A stretch of DNA of 63,564 nt, from NCBI RefSeq assembly GCF_000151315.2, contig NW_011887305.1, positions 74,538 to 138,101 of the forward strand, read 5' to 3'. Origin of the DNA: Capsaspora owczarzaki ATCC 30864 (taxonomy: Eukaryota > Opisthokonta > Filasterea). The notes under the pieces were generated by a model. It was not told the origin of the DNA, did no database searches, and worked only from the letters and a program-made list of their open reading frames with translations. Below are positions 30,310-41,905 of the stretch, piece by piece (positions within the stretch are counted from its first letter, which is position 1; the number at the start of each line of letters is the position of its first letter). Made by a program: the position numbers and the translations under genes.

Positions 30310-33300
30310 ATGTCGCGCTGGTTTAAACGTACGTCAAACTTTGATCCACTTGAACAGCAAGTTAGACCTCGTTTGTTTGTTGCTTTTTTTTTTTGTATTG
30401 CTTGACATGGAGCGAGTGAGTGAGAGATTGAGTGCTTTGAGTGCTTGTATGGGAAGAGAGAGAGACGGGGGACCGGCAACTTGGGACTCGCGTTCGTCCG
30501 ACTCTCAGACTCTCACTGCTTGTTGTTTGACTTGCTTCTCTCAGAGCTCGCAGGGGGCGCTGATGACGAGCACGACGGCACGGCAGAGCGCAGTGAGCTC
30601 GTCCAGTCGCTCGCCAAGGTCATGCGTCTGGTAAGCGAGACCTCTTCCACATCCACACTCGACCTCCAATGCATCGCACCGAGCAAAGTTCATCAAGTCA
30701 TTATTCGAGCAGTTGCATGTATTGGCATTGGATTGCAAGTTGCAGCGAAAATCGGAATTGCAGCAGAGAACCGAAAACAAAAAAAAAAAAAAACAAAAAA
30801 AAAAAAACAGCTCAGAAACACTCCAAAAAACATTGTTTCATCCGATCTGCAACATTACTCACAATTGTACGTCCTTCAACAGCTCCAATTGACATTCGCA
30901 GTCGAGCAGTCGCGCATCGCAACGGGAGACAAGCATCTGATTCAATTCTGCACACAGCTCGAACGTGTGTTTCTGCATGGCATCAAGGAACAAGGGCTGT
31001 TTGACGCAAAACGCGTCGCACAGGCAAATGCGTGGTGGGATTTACTCCAGCACATCTCAAGCAAGCACGCCATTGAGCGACTCAGCAAGCTCTACAATGT
31101 GCACACGACGATGGGCAAGTGTCGTGGCTGGATGCGCTTGGCTCTGAATGAATCTACCCTGGAGAGTTACCTCACCGTCCTGCTGCGCGACCAAAAGCTC
31201 GTCCGGTGAGATTGGGTTTGGATGCTCTCTGGTTTTCTGTTGTTGTGTTGAGCAGCTGTGGCTTGGTTTGTTTTCCCACGTGAGAGCTCTTTCACTGATT
31301 CTCTGATCGCGATCGCACTCACCGCAGAGAGTACTACGATTCCTATGCAGTAATGCGTAGTGACGAAGACTTGGGCATCCTAATCACGTTGGCCGCAGGC
31401 CTTTCGTCCGTGTCGTTCTCAGTCAATGTCGACGATCTGAGTCTGGACCAGGAGGTCTTTCCATCTGCTCAAGAGCCACTGGAGGATAATAAAATGCGAG
31501 CTCTGGTTATGCCGTGCTATGCTGACGACGAGTCTGGTATGTGCTGTTTTTTTGTTTTTTTCCGAGACCATTGCGAACTTTTGGTGCTGGTGATGCTCAC
31601 TTCTTGCCCTGCCTTGCCCTCGCGCTCTCTAGTCCACGCCCACAATCACGTCGGTGGAAGGATTGTGTGCGAGGCTTGCAATCAAACGCGAAATACACCC
31701 CCGGCCTCGCCGCTCGCTCGCAGCCAACCGGCGGGAAGAGTCGGCGGTGTTTTGTCGCAATCCCTGTCCGCCTTGTCATCGAGCTCGGCTGCCCCGGTCG
31801 ACTCCTCCTCTACTGGATCCCAGGCAACGCTAACCCGCAAGACATCAAAGTCTGGTGCGAGCGGGTCCCATGCAAAAGCAGTTCTTCGCGCTGGCGCAGA
31901 CGATGCTCGCACAACCCGCACCGAGTCGGGCACCTCCATCGACAGCTATCACTCTGCTGGGACGGAAGAGTCTGCTCCCAGCTCTCGCGACACCAGTCGT
32001 TCCAGCTCCTTCCAAGCCCAGCAGCAAGCAGAAGAGAAAGCCCTCAAACCTCCTCGCAATTTGGCCAGCGAACCTGCCAAGGTGCCAAGCAACCAGTTCC
32101 GTTCGGGACCCGTTGTGGCCAACCAGACAATGTTTGAGGCACTAATCGACGAGATTACGCGTGACGCTGAAAACGAGCAGGCTGTTCAATCCTCGTCCAG
32201 CGAAAGTGCAGGTGCGGGCAGCGCCACATCGACGGATTCAACGTCGGCTCAATCATCCGACCTGCTCTCTCCCGTTGAAACACGGCGAGAGCACTCGTTG
32301 ACAATCTCTGTTTTGAAGGAGGCTGAATACGGAGGCATTCTTCAAAAGCTCATCAGCAAGGGGAACGAAGCGCAGTCCACCGTCTCCTCCGTCCCATTTT
32401 CGACCTTTCCAGTGACCACCTCGGCGCCGCTTCCGGTGCAACAGGTCCCTGTCAAAGTTCAGGCCCCAACAACATCCTCGAAAGGGGCGCCTCCGACTTA
32501 CAATCACTCACAGTCCTCAACCTCCACCCGCACTACCGCCTCGCCCTCCGCCAAGCCAAATGCGCCACCGCCAGCAATGCGCGGCGCTCCTATTGTGATG
32601 CACGCGCCGTCGTCCTCGAACATTGACGACTCTGCACTCCTGGAAGCTCTGGACGACGATTTCCCCTTCCATAACTTTGTGCAGCAGCGACTCGGCCACA
32701 GCCCAAACAACTCATCGGGCATGTTGGCTGCCGCTTCGAGCACCAACGACTCGAGCGCCTCAGATGTGAGCGGTCGCCAACTCGAGCTAAATGCAATCTC
32801 AACGGAAGTCTCCCAGCTCGAAGCACGGTTGCGTGCCAACCTCAACTCTCCCTCCCTGCCCGCAGACGAAAAGAAGCATTTGGTGGAAAAGCTGGTGCAG
32901 CTGCGTCTTCGTGATTGGGAGCTGCGGGATAGCGAAGCAGCCGCGTCCGCTGCGCTTGCTGAAGAAGAAATGCAAAACCAGGGCCACCATTTCAAGGTTG
33001 CGAATTATTCCGTGCCGACCTTCTGCGATCAATGCTCGAGCTTCATCTGGGGCGTGTATCGTCAAGGGTACCGTTGTCAAGGTTTGTTGTTGTGCATTTG
33101 GTGCTGTGAGCTTTTCGATGATGCGTGCGAATGCGCGACTGACTGCTGTCCTCCTTTTTTTTTTCGCCACCTTTCTTCCTATAATGCTTGTGGAAAGAAT
33201 GCGGCTTGAATGTCCACAAAAAGTGCATGGGAGCCATCGCCTCCGAATGTCCCAGCCTGGAAGCTGAGCATGCGTCGTACCAACTGTCCATTTGCCCGGA

Positions 33301-34386
33301 AAACGGACTGGATCAGCAAGATTACAAGTGCTTTGAATGCCACCGTCCCATTGGCTTTAGTATGAGATTGAGTTTTGAACAGATTGTGACAGGTGACGAT
33401 GCGTTTGTGACTTTTGTTTTGTTCGTTTGTTTGCGGTGTTTTTGTTTTTGTTTTTTGTTTTTTAGAAGGCCTGTTTGCGGAAGTTCGCACCTGCGACTAC
33501 AGCGGCAAGTACTATTGCGACGAGTGTCATTGGAATGGGATGCAAGTGATCCCCGCTCGTGTCATCCACAACTGGGACTTTAAGCAGTACAAGGTCAGCA
33601 AAACCTCCAAGCAATTGCTCACTCTTCTTGAGCGCAAACCCATTCTTCTTGTCGAGCGCGTCAATCCGAAATTGTTCAACTACGTCGAAGAGCTTCGGGA
33701 TGCCAAGGTTTGTCGGTTTTCGCGCAGCTCTGTTGTCGCTTTGTTCGCTGTGAAACTCATTGCAATGTTTGTTCCGTGCTTGTAGAAATTGCGCGAGCAA
33801 CTTTGCAGCATGCGCGGCTTCATTGTCACTTGCCGGAATGCTACCAAATTGATTTCGAAGAAATCGGTAAGTTGGAGATTATCGATTGCGTATTATCAAC
33901 TTCTGTTGCCAACCAACCAATCCGCTCGTGCAGTTGACAGGCCGGATGCACTTGATCGAGTCCTCTACGCTTTATAGTTTGCAAGACTTGCTTGACTTGA
34001 ATGCGGGCACGCTGCTGCCACGATTGGAAAAGTTCCGGGCGACCTTCTTTAAACACATCACGTCGGTTTGTGAGGTATGTGCGCAGCTTTTGAAAGTGTT
34101 TAGTTTGTTTCTGGCTTCGAATGCGATCAAGTCACCCCACTCAATCCATGTACTATTTTTTTTTTTTTTTTTTTTTGGTTCGTCCCAGCTTTGCCAGGCC
34201 AAGGGCTTCATCTGCGAAAGCTGCGAAGACTCGACCGTTCTGTATCCGTTCCAGCAGGACACTGCCGCCTGTCCCCGGTGCTTCACAGTCATGCACCGTG
34301 CATGTTACAACCCCGATCATTGCCCGAAGTGCGAGCGGATTGAACGGCGAAAGCAGCAAGAGCAACAGACGCCAAGTAGCAAGTAA
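30310..34386 (+). CDS. RUN, C1 and Rubicon-homology (RH) domain protein, DEF8/PLEKHM-like
   Basis: Ten exons: 30310-30328, 30545-30630, 30883-31205, 31328-31536, 31633-33081, 33198-33359, 33466-33707, 33786-33866, 33934-34074, 34189-34386; 969 residues. RUN domain (about 45-190; LERVFLHGIKEQGL, GKCRGWMRLALNE); disordered Ser-rich middle; C1 zinc finger (about 663-712; canonical His/Cys spacing, VPTFCDQCSSFIWG, ECGLNVHKKC); then a Cys-rich RH domain (CDYSGKYYCDECHWNGM, VIPARVIHNWDF, LCQAKGFICESCE, CPRCFTVMHRACY) very close to animal DEF8. The RH module of Rubicon, Pacer and PLEKHM1 binds Rab7 and acts in endolysosome and autophagosome traffic. DEF8 lacks RUN and PLEKHM1 adds PH domains, so this mix is distinctive. 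The 19-nt first exon is the least certain; a GTTAGA donor with a shifted acceptor is an alternative. Confidence 0.9.
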
Positions 34387-34470
34387 ACAGCGTGTGATAA
34401 CAGTTAAAAAAAACAGCTGGTTGTTCTATTGTTCATTAAAACCCAAGCAGTCGCCTCCAAATCATGTGAC

Positions 34471-36655
34471 TCAGTGTGCAGTGGCCGCTGCAGTCTTGCC
34501 AAACAACGATGTAAACAGATCGGTGCGGGCTTGCTCCGTCCATGTCGTTCGATCAACTGGCGCCATAAAGTTGACAAGCTTTTCGTGTGGTTGGAAACTG
34601 AGTTGGACAAGGACACACAACAAGAGACAGAGTGAGAGACGTCTTGCCAAGGGAGGGGGTAATACACGCGCGACCCAAATCAACAAAACAAAGCATGCAG
34701 TACCGAAGCTTGCGGCCTTTGCTGGCTTTAGTGTCGACTTTTCGCTTGTTCTTGGCACGAAGCTTTTGGATTTCGACCCACTGCTTGCCCATTGCACTTG
34801 TGTCATCTGCAGATGGAATGGTGTTTGTTAGACGTGTCAGAAACAATGCGAAGTGGCAAAAGTACACTTCTCCAAAACGCACCAGTATCCATGCCGGATG
34901 TGCGACGCTCGATGAGTTCACGCAACAGCTGTTGGTAAAGATCCTGGTCATCAAAGATTTCTTCGTCGTACTCGTCGCCCTTGTCCGTATCGTGCTCGTC
35001 CTGAGAAGTAAACGAAGGGTTTGTGCCTTGAATCAAGCAAAGCACGCCGAGGCAATGCACGACAATGTCTTACCTCGCCCAAAACACGGTAGCTGCCGCG
35101 TTTCAATTGAGACCGACGGATGAGGCGATCTTTGCCCGTCATGACTTGTGAAATTTGGCCCAGCACGCTCTGGTTGAGTGCCTTGAACTTTTTGGCTCCT
35201 GCGCCGCCTGCGGCCAATTGGATCTTGGAATTCCATTTTTCGATCGTGTTTTCAAAGAATGGCTTGAATCTGAGAAGCAAGCCAGGCGAAGCATGTGAGC
35301 GTGCGCAGATTGCAATACTAAAAGTCGAAATGAAGATGATGTTATTTTCGTCGTACCGCTTGTGAGTTCCGCTCATGGATTGCCAATACTCCTCGGTGGA
35401 TTGTCGTCGCTTTGATCGGGGGACTGCCACGGACGCAACCTCGGGGTTTTGTTGGAAAAGACTCTGCTCGAAAAAAAACCCAGTCAGTGATTGGGAAATT
35501 GTCGTTCTTGCCCCTGACTGTTTCCCCTTCATATCAAGCTCCGGCGAGCCAACCATTACCTGTTGCAAATCAAGCATCTTGTCAAGCAAATCAGCCACTT
35601 CGGTTTGAACACTGCTGAGTGCTTGCTGAGTCTGGTCGCCGCCTTCCCGGGCGAAGGCTGGGAGTTTATCGGGATGCGGCATGCGGTTGGCCACCGTCAC
35701 GACGCTTTGGAGACGAATGCGTGTTTCCAAAAAGCTGTCAAACAGCTTGGTTTGTGTGCGAGCGTGCTGGCCCTTGACAATGTCGGACTGGACGGTGGAT
35801 GAGAGCGCCTGCATGGACTGCGCCTCCTCGTTTTCCATGGCGCGGATTTCGTCTGCCATCTGCTTTTCCATCTGCATGAGTTCCGAGCTGAGCGAGTTGC
35901 TGGGACCGCCAAAGTGCGGCAGGCCATCATCGTCGTCCTCGTCCTCGTCCTCGTCGTCCTCATCGTCGTCGTCGTCGTCTTCGTCCTCATCATCTTGAGC
36001 ACGAGCCTGAGCACGTCGTGAGGATGGTGCTGAAGCCTTGCTGAATCGCTTCAGAGCAGCGCTGAACGCACCCTCGTCAGCATCCTCGTCTTCGACCTCG
36101 TCCTCGTCCTCGTCCTCGAACTCGTCTTCATCATCTTGATCATCATCTTGATCATCTTCATCTTGATCATCTTCATCTTGATCATCGTCGTCGGACATGA
36201 GGCTTCGCCGTGAGACTGGCTTTCCCGCGTACTTTGGATCGCTCGCTGCATCCAGTCCGCGCAGCATTGCGCTTCCGACGCCACCTGCAGTAGTTTGTCG
36301 GTGCATGCTGTGAGTTTGCGTCACTCCATTGATTCATCTGTCGCTTGCGTTGACTGTTGGTTTGTGTTGATCCTCTCCATGTGTTTCCATGTGGCTTCCC
36401 CTTCACTGCGCTCTCTCCATTACGAACCGCTCCTCCATCCCTGGATCCTCAATGCTCCGCCCTCCATTGGTGAAACCTACTACCTGAATGTGCCGCCGAC
36501 GCGTCGCCATAGTCAAACTCGCCGTCCTGGTCGTGGTCGGCTGCTGCTGCTCCTCCGTCCATTGCTTCGGGGTCCTCGTGGACGGGCGTCGGATCGGTGA
36601 GGCGCGCCAACTCGTCTGCCAGGCTGCGCTTCTTGGGCGTTCCAGATGACGGCAT
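34471..36655 (-). CDS. AATF: AATF/Che-1/Bfr2, ribosome-biogenesis and transcription factor
   Basis: Seven exons: 36655-36484, 36284-35560, 35463-35357, 35269-35074, 35000-34883, 34806-34704, 34597-34471; 515 residues. Nucleolar protein of the small-subunit processome; in animals it also binds RNA polymerase II and Rb. Order: short basic N-terminus ([14 protein letters not shown]), [12 protein letters not shown], a long Asp/Glu-rich tract, the AATF/Che-1 domain ([19 protein letters not shown]), [13 protein letters not shown], then the C-terminal TRAUB domain ([47 protein letters not shown]). Splicing CG|T at the last junction restores [16 protein letters not shown], matching human KLRF...FMAP. 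It converges with the RUN-C1-RH gene across an 84-bp gap. Confidence 0.94.
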
Positions 36656-37332
<677 letters not shown>

Positions 37333-39499
37333 ATGGACGTAGCAGTGGACGCGGCCTCGTCATTGTCGGCCAATGGAGCACAGCGTCGATTGCCAACTGC
37401 ATCCATGGCGGTGACCCCGGCGACCTCCACCCCGTCGGCATCGGCATCGACGTCTGCTACTCATGCTGATACTGCCAGTGATGCTGCGCCTGTGGTGCCT
37501 GCGCTGGGCCTCTCGCTGCCGGCCTCGGCGTTCGTCGACGGCTATGCTCAACAACAGCAGCAATCACTCGCGCTGCATCCCCACTACCACCACCACCAGC
37601 TCAACCACCACCATCATCATCATCATCAGCAGCAGCAGCAGCAGGATGACCCCTCGCAGCAGCAGCAGTTCCGTGACTGGCTGCTGCCGACCCTCGACCG
37701 CGTCCGCCAGCTGTCCCAACCCCAGCTGCGTGAGCTCCTCGCTGCCATCCTCGGCCACCCGTCATCACCACAACCACCATCACGCTCATCATCATCATCA
37801 TCATCATCATCAGAACAGGCTGCTGATTCTACTACTGCTGCTGCTGCTGCTGATCCTGCTGATGCACTCCCGCCAGTCCCAATCGACCCGGCAACGCTCT
37901 CGCACGTCTACCGCCTCGTCGAGCCGCGCTTGCGCATCGACTTTATCTCACATCTGCCAGAGCACCTGGCCAAGCACATCCTGTCGTTCTGCGACGCAAC
38001 GCGCCTCGCCACCGCCGCGCAGGTCTCGCGCACATGGAGGGACGTAGCCAACGACGACTCGCTCTGGCACCGCATGTGCGCGCAGCACATCAACCGCAAG
38101 TGCCACAAGTGCGGATGGGGCCTCCCGCTCATCATGGACATGCCGGACGACGCGGCCGTCGCTCATGCTGCCGCCACCGCCGCTGCCTCAGGCTCGGAAA
38201 TCCAGCCGTCCAACCCGCGCACCAAGCGTCCGCGCCGCCGCTGGAAGGACATTTACGTCGAGCGTCTCTGCATTGAGCGAAACGTAAGCATTTGACGAGC
38301 GAGAGTGAGACAGAGAGACAGAGACAGAGAGAAAACGAGAAATACGCTGCATTTGGCAAACAGGCTATTAGGCTGTTGCACTCTGCCACAGCCTAAAGGC
38401 AACTCCCCGAATTCGCAACTTGTCTTCACTCACATAGGATGCTTATGGTGCTTGCTTTTGTTTGCTTGTGGTCTCTGGTCGTTTGGTCTTTTTTTTAGTG
38501 GAGAAAAGGCGTCTACACGGTGCGCAAGCTGCTGCACCCGGACGGCGTCTACTGCCTGCAGTTTGACGACAAGAAGATTGTCTCTGGCGGGTACGACGGC
38601 ACCATCCGCATCTGGGACACGCGAACGGGAGACTGCAAGAGCGTGCTTGAAGGACACACGCGCGCAGTGCGGTGTCTCCAGTTTGACCGCGTCAAGATCA
38701 TTTCGGGCTCGATGGACGGCACAGTCAAGATTTGGAATATTGAATCCGGCGACTGCGTCCGCACGCTCGAGGGCCACACTGGCGGCGTGCTGTCGCTCCA
38801 GTTTGACGATACCAAGCTCGTTACGGGCTCGGCCGATTCCACGATCCGCGTTTGGTCGTTTGCAGATGGCCAATGTCGCGTGCTGCATGGGCATTCCGAT
38901 TGGGTGAACTGCGTGCGAATCCACCACAACCAGATTCTGTCTGGCTCGGATGACGGCACCATCCGTGTTTGGGACATTCAAAAGCCCGAGTGCGTCAAAA
39001 GCATGGAGGGCCATCTTGCCGAGGTCCAATGTTTGCAAATGTCCCACGGCACCGTGGTCAGCGGGAGCCTCGACAACACTGTTCGTGTCTGGAATCTTGA
39101 GACGGGGCAATGCACGCAGACCCTATTCGGGCACACTGCTGGTACGTTCGAGATTTTTGTTTCGTTTTGGGTTTTTGTCCACTGTGATTCTCACTGTTTT
39201 CGTTCGGCCGATTTTGCTTGCTTGCTTGTTTGCTTGTTTTTTGTTGGACAAACTTTTCCTCCCGTTCCCTCTTTCGTTCTTGTGCAGGCGTTTGGTGCTT
39301 GCAGTTTGACAACTTGCGAATTGTGACGGCCAGCCACGACCACTCTGTCAAGATTTGGGACTTGGAATCGGGCACTCTCATGTACACACTCAATAGCCAT
39401 CTCGCGCCCGTCAACTTTTTGCAGTTCAATGACAGCAAGATTGTCACTGGAGCGGAAGACGGCGTGATTAAAATCTGGGACTTTGGCGTCAACTTGTAG
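37333..39499 (+). CDS. F-box/WD40-repeat protein, SCF substrate receptor
   Basis: Exons 37333-38283, 38499-39141, 39288-39499; 601 residues. The disordered Ala/His/Gln/Ser N-terminus includes a His run (about residues 90-100). The F-box lies at about 204-250 (LPEHLAKHILSFCDATRLA, SRTWRDVANDDSLWHRM), followed by a Cys pair motif (CHKCGWGLPL) and a basic RRRWKDIYVERL stretch typical of the F-box/WD linker. Seven WD40 repeats fill residues 318-600 (for example SGGYDGTIRIWDTRTGDC, SGSDDGTIRVWDIQ, VTGAEDGVIKIWDF), closing a propeller. Family: Met30/FBXW7/beta-TrCP-like SCF adaptors that recognise, often phosphorylated, substrates. I cannot assign an orthologue from motifs alone. Splice phases 0 and 1 are consistent. 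Confidence 0.93.
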
Positions 39500-39801
39500 C
39501 CTCTTGTGTTGTTGGTTTGTGTTGAAGTGTGTTTTGTGCTCTGTGCTCTGCTTTTCTTCCTTCTTCCTTCTTCCTTCTTCGTTTTGTTGGATTGGTGAGA
39601 TCCAAGTGATCTTTTTTGCACCGCCCTTCTGCTTCTTCTTCTTCTTCTTCTTCTTCTTCTTCTTCGTTGTTCTGTGTGTTGCTCGATTGTATCAAACTGT
39701 TCCTCGTCTTGTGTGCATTTTTTACTCGTTTTCGTCCGTTTCTATTTTCTTTTTGTTTCTTTCATTCATTGTTTTTTTTCGATATTTCTCAGATTATTTA
39801 A
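39500..39801. other. Intergenic spacer, pyrimidine-rich
   Basis: Between two + strand genes; holds the F-box/WD40 3' UTR and the NF-YC promoter/5' UTR. Includes a (CTT)n microsatellite at about 39632-39665 and T-rich sequence. No gene seen. Confidence 0.6.
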
Positions 39802-39848
39802 ATGTCTGATCCAGCGGCCTTTGCAGCAATGATGGCCGCTCACCAACT

Positions 39849-39894
<46 letters not shown>

Positions 39895-40007
39895 GAGGCT
39901 CAAATGCACCAGCAGCAGCAGCAGCAGCCAATGCATGCGTATGCCCAGTACTACCACCCCGCAGCCGCATCCCAGCAGCAGCCGCCTCAACCACCCCAAC
40001 GCCAGCA

Positions 40008-40052
<45 letters not shown>

Positions 40053-41600
40053 GCAGCAGGGGACGCCAGGATCGTTCTACCCGCCAACCTTCGCGTACGC
40101 AGCGCAACCCCAGCAGCAGTCGCAGCCACCGCCGCACCAGCAACAACAGCAGCAACAACAACAGCAGCAGCAGCAGCAGCATCAGCAAGCCCAGGCCCAG
40201 GCGGCTGCGCTCCAGCAGGCAATGCAGGCGAGCTCCAACTTTGCTTCCAATGCTGCGGCTGCCGCTGCTGCTGCTGCTGCCGCCGCCGCTGCTGCCGCTG
40301 CCGCGAGTCGCGAGTCCACGGCGTCCGTGCAGCAAATCGAGCAGGCCAAGGCCCTGTCGCAGGAGTTTGCGCGGCGGCTCGAGCACGAAACAGCCTCGTT
40401 CTGGCGCGAACAAGCAGCCGCTGTCGATGCATTGGTAAGGCGAGGTTTCTCAGATTTTCTCAGATTTCTCAGATTTTTTCTCAGATTTGGGATATGTGAT
40501 TATTTCGGAGACTTTGATTGAAACTCCGCTATTGAACACATCAAAAAGGGCTTCAAAATCTCAGAATTTCTCACCTTTTCTGATTTCCGTTTCTTTCACC
40601 CTTGTCCGCTCGTTCTTCAATGCACAGACCGTCGAATCGTTCAAAACGCAAGAGTTGCCGCTCGCTCGCATCAAGAAAATTATGAAAACAGACGAGGAAG
40701 TCAAGATGATTAGCTCGGAGGCGCCGATGCTGTTCGCCAAGGCCTGCGAGCTCTTCATCCTCGAGCTGTCGACGCGTGCTTGGTTGCATACGGAGGATGC
40801 CAAACGCCGAACGCTTCAGGTACTTTGGTTGTGCTCTGTGTGTGTGTGTGTTGTGTTTTGGCTTGGTCGAGTTTCGAATTCCTTCTGACTGACAATCCTA
40901 CTGCGTCCTGTGCAGAGGAGCGACGTTGCGCTCGCCATCTCCAAGTGCGACACGTACGACTTTTTGATTGACATTGTGCCGCGCGAAGAAATCAAGTCCG
41001 CGAAACGACCGTCGGTTGGAGACGCCGCTGCTGGCCTCTTTGCCCCAACGCCTGGTCCCGCGGCTGTGGCAAATCCAACGACTGCCGTCGATCCAACAGA
41101 CCCCGCACACATGCAAATGCTCATGGCTGTGCAGGCGGCCGCAGCGAATGGAAACTACTCCTCCGCCTACTTTCAGCAATTGCAGATGCTTGCCAGCCAA
41201 GCCACCCAGGTTGCCGATGGCGGCGATCCGAATGCGGCGGCAGCGGCGGCGGCTGCGGCGGCGGCTGCTGCTGCTGCTGCTGCTGCAGCCAGCAACTCCA
41301 ACCCTAACGCTGCTGCAGTAGACTCTCAATCCGTCACGGCAGCTGCATTCCGCGCTGCCTTGGCCAACCTCCGCGGTGGCGCCACCAATGCGTACCAACC
41401 ACCAATACCGCCACCGCATCCTCAAGCTCACGGCTATCCAGTATGTTTCTCTTTGAGTCTTCTTGGTGTTTTTTTGCACGAGGGTTTTTTTTTCTTTTCT
41501 GTTCTGTTTTTCCGCTTTTGCAGGTCATTCGATGCTCACTCTGCTGTTCTATCGTTGCTTGCTCATCTAGGGAGGGTATTCAAACTACCAAAACCAATAG
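39802..41600 (+). CDS. NFYC: NF-YC / HAP5 CCAAT-binding histone-fold subunit
   Basis: Exons 39802-40434, 40628-40819, 40916-41440, 41571-41600; 459 residues. Histone-fold partner of NF-YB; with NF-YA it binds CCAAT boxes. The conserved core is in exons 2-3: [53 protein letters not shown] and [12 protein letters not shown], near-identical to animal and yeast NF-YC. Flanks are extreme low complexity: poly-Gln blocks (39849-39894, 40003-40050, 40139-40182) and poly-Ala blocks (40252-40305, 41230-41290). I place the last exon at 41571-41600 (GGYSNYQNQ then stop) because it keeps phase and composition; the nearer acceptor at 41523 would read a Cys-rich frame unlike the family. Confidence 0.92.
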
Positions 41601-41905
41601 GGTTGCTTTGGTTTTTGGCACTGTCGCATTTGTTAAGTTGTTGGTCTGTGGGTCGTCTCGTCTTCTTGGTTTCAGTTGTAACCAAAAACAAATGAAAACA
41701 CTTTTGGATTGCAACAAAAGCGCCGTGCTGGCTCCCGTGTTTTGATGATAGATCGTTGCTGACAGCTCAATTCGAAACCAAAACATGGCAGTAACAAGAA
41801 GAAACTTGAACTATGAAAACAGAAAGGTGAATTAACACACAAAGCCTTGTATTTTGTAACAAACAACGGAAAAAAAAAACCGACAGCTCCCAAAAAAACA
41901 ACTGC
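41601..41905. other. Convergent spacer, NF-YC / glycine dehydrogenase
   Basis: AT-rich sequence holding the two 3' UTRs. Nothing else recognised. Confidence 0.65.

Noticed and set aside
41443-41745. Alternative last exon of NF-YC using the acceptor at 41523
   Set aside because: It would append a Cys-rich hydrophobic tail unlike NF-YC; the acceptor at 41570 gives a short in-frame GGYSNYQNQ ending.
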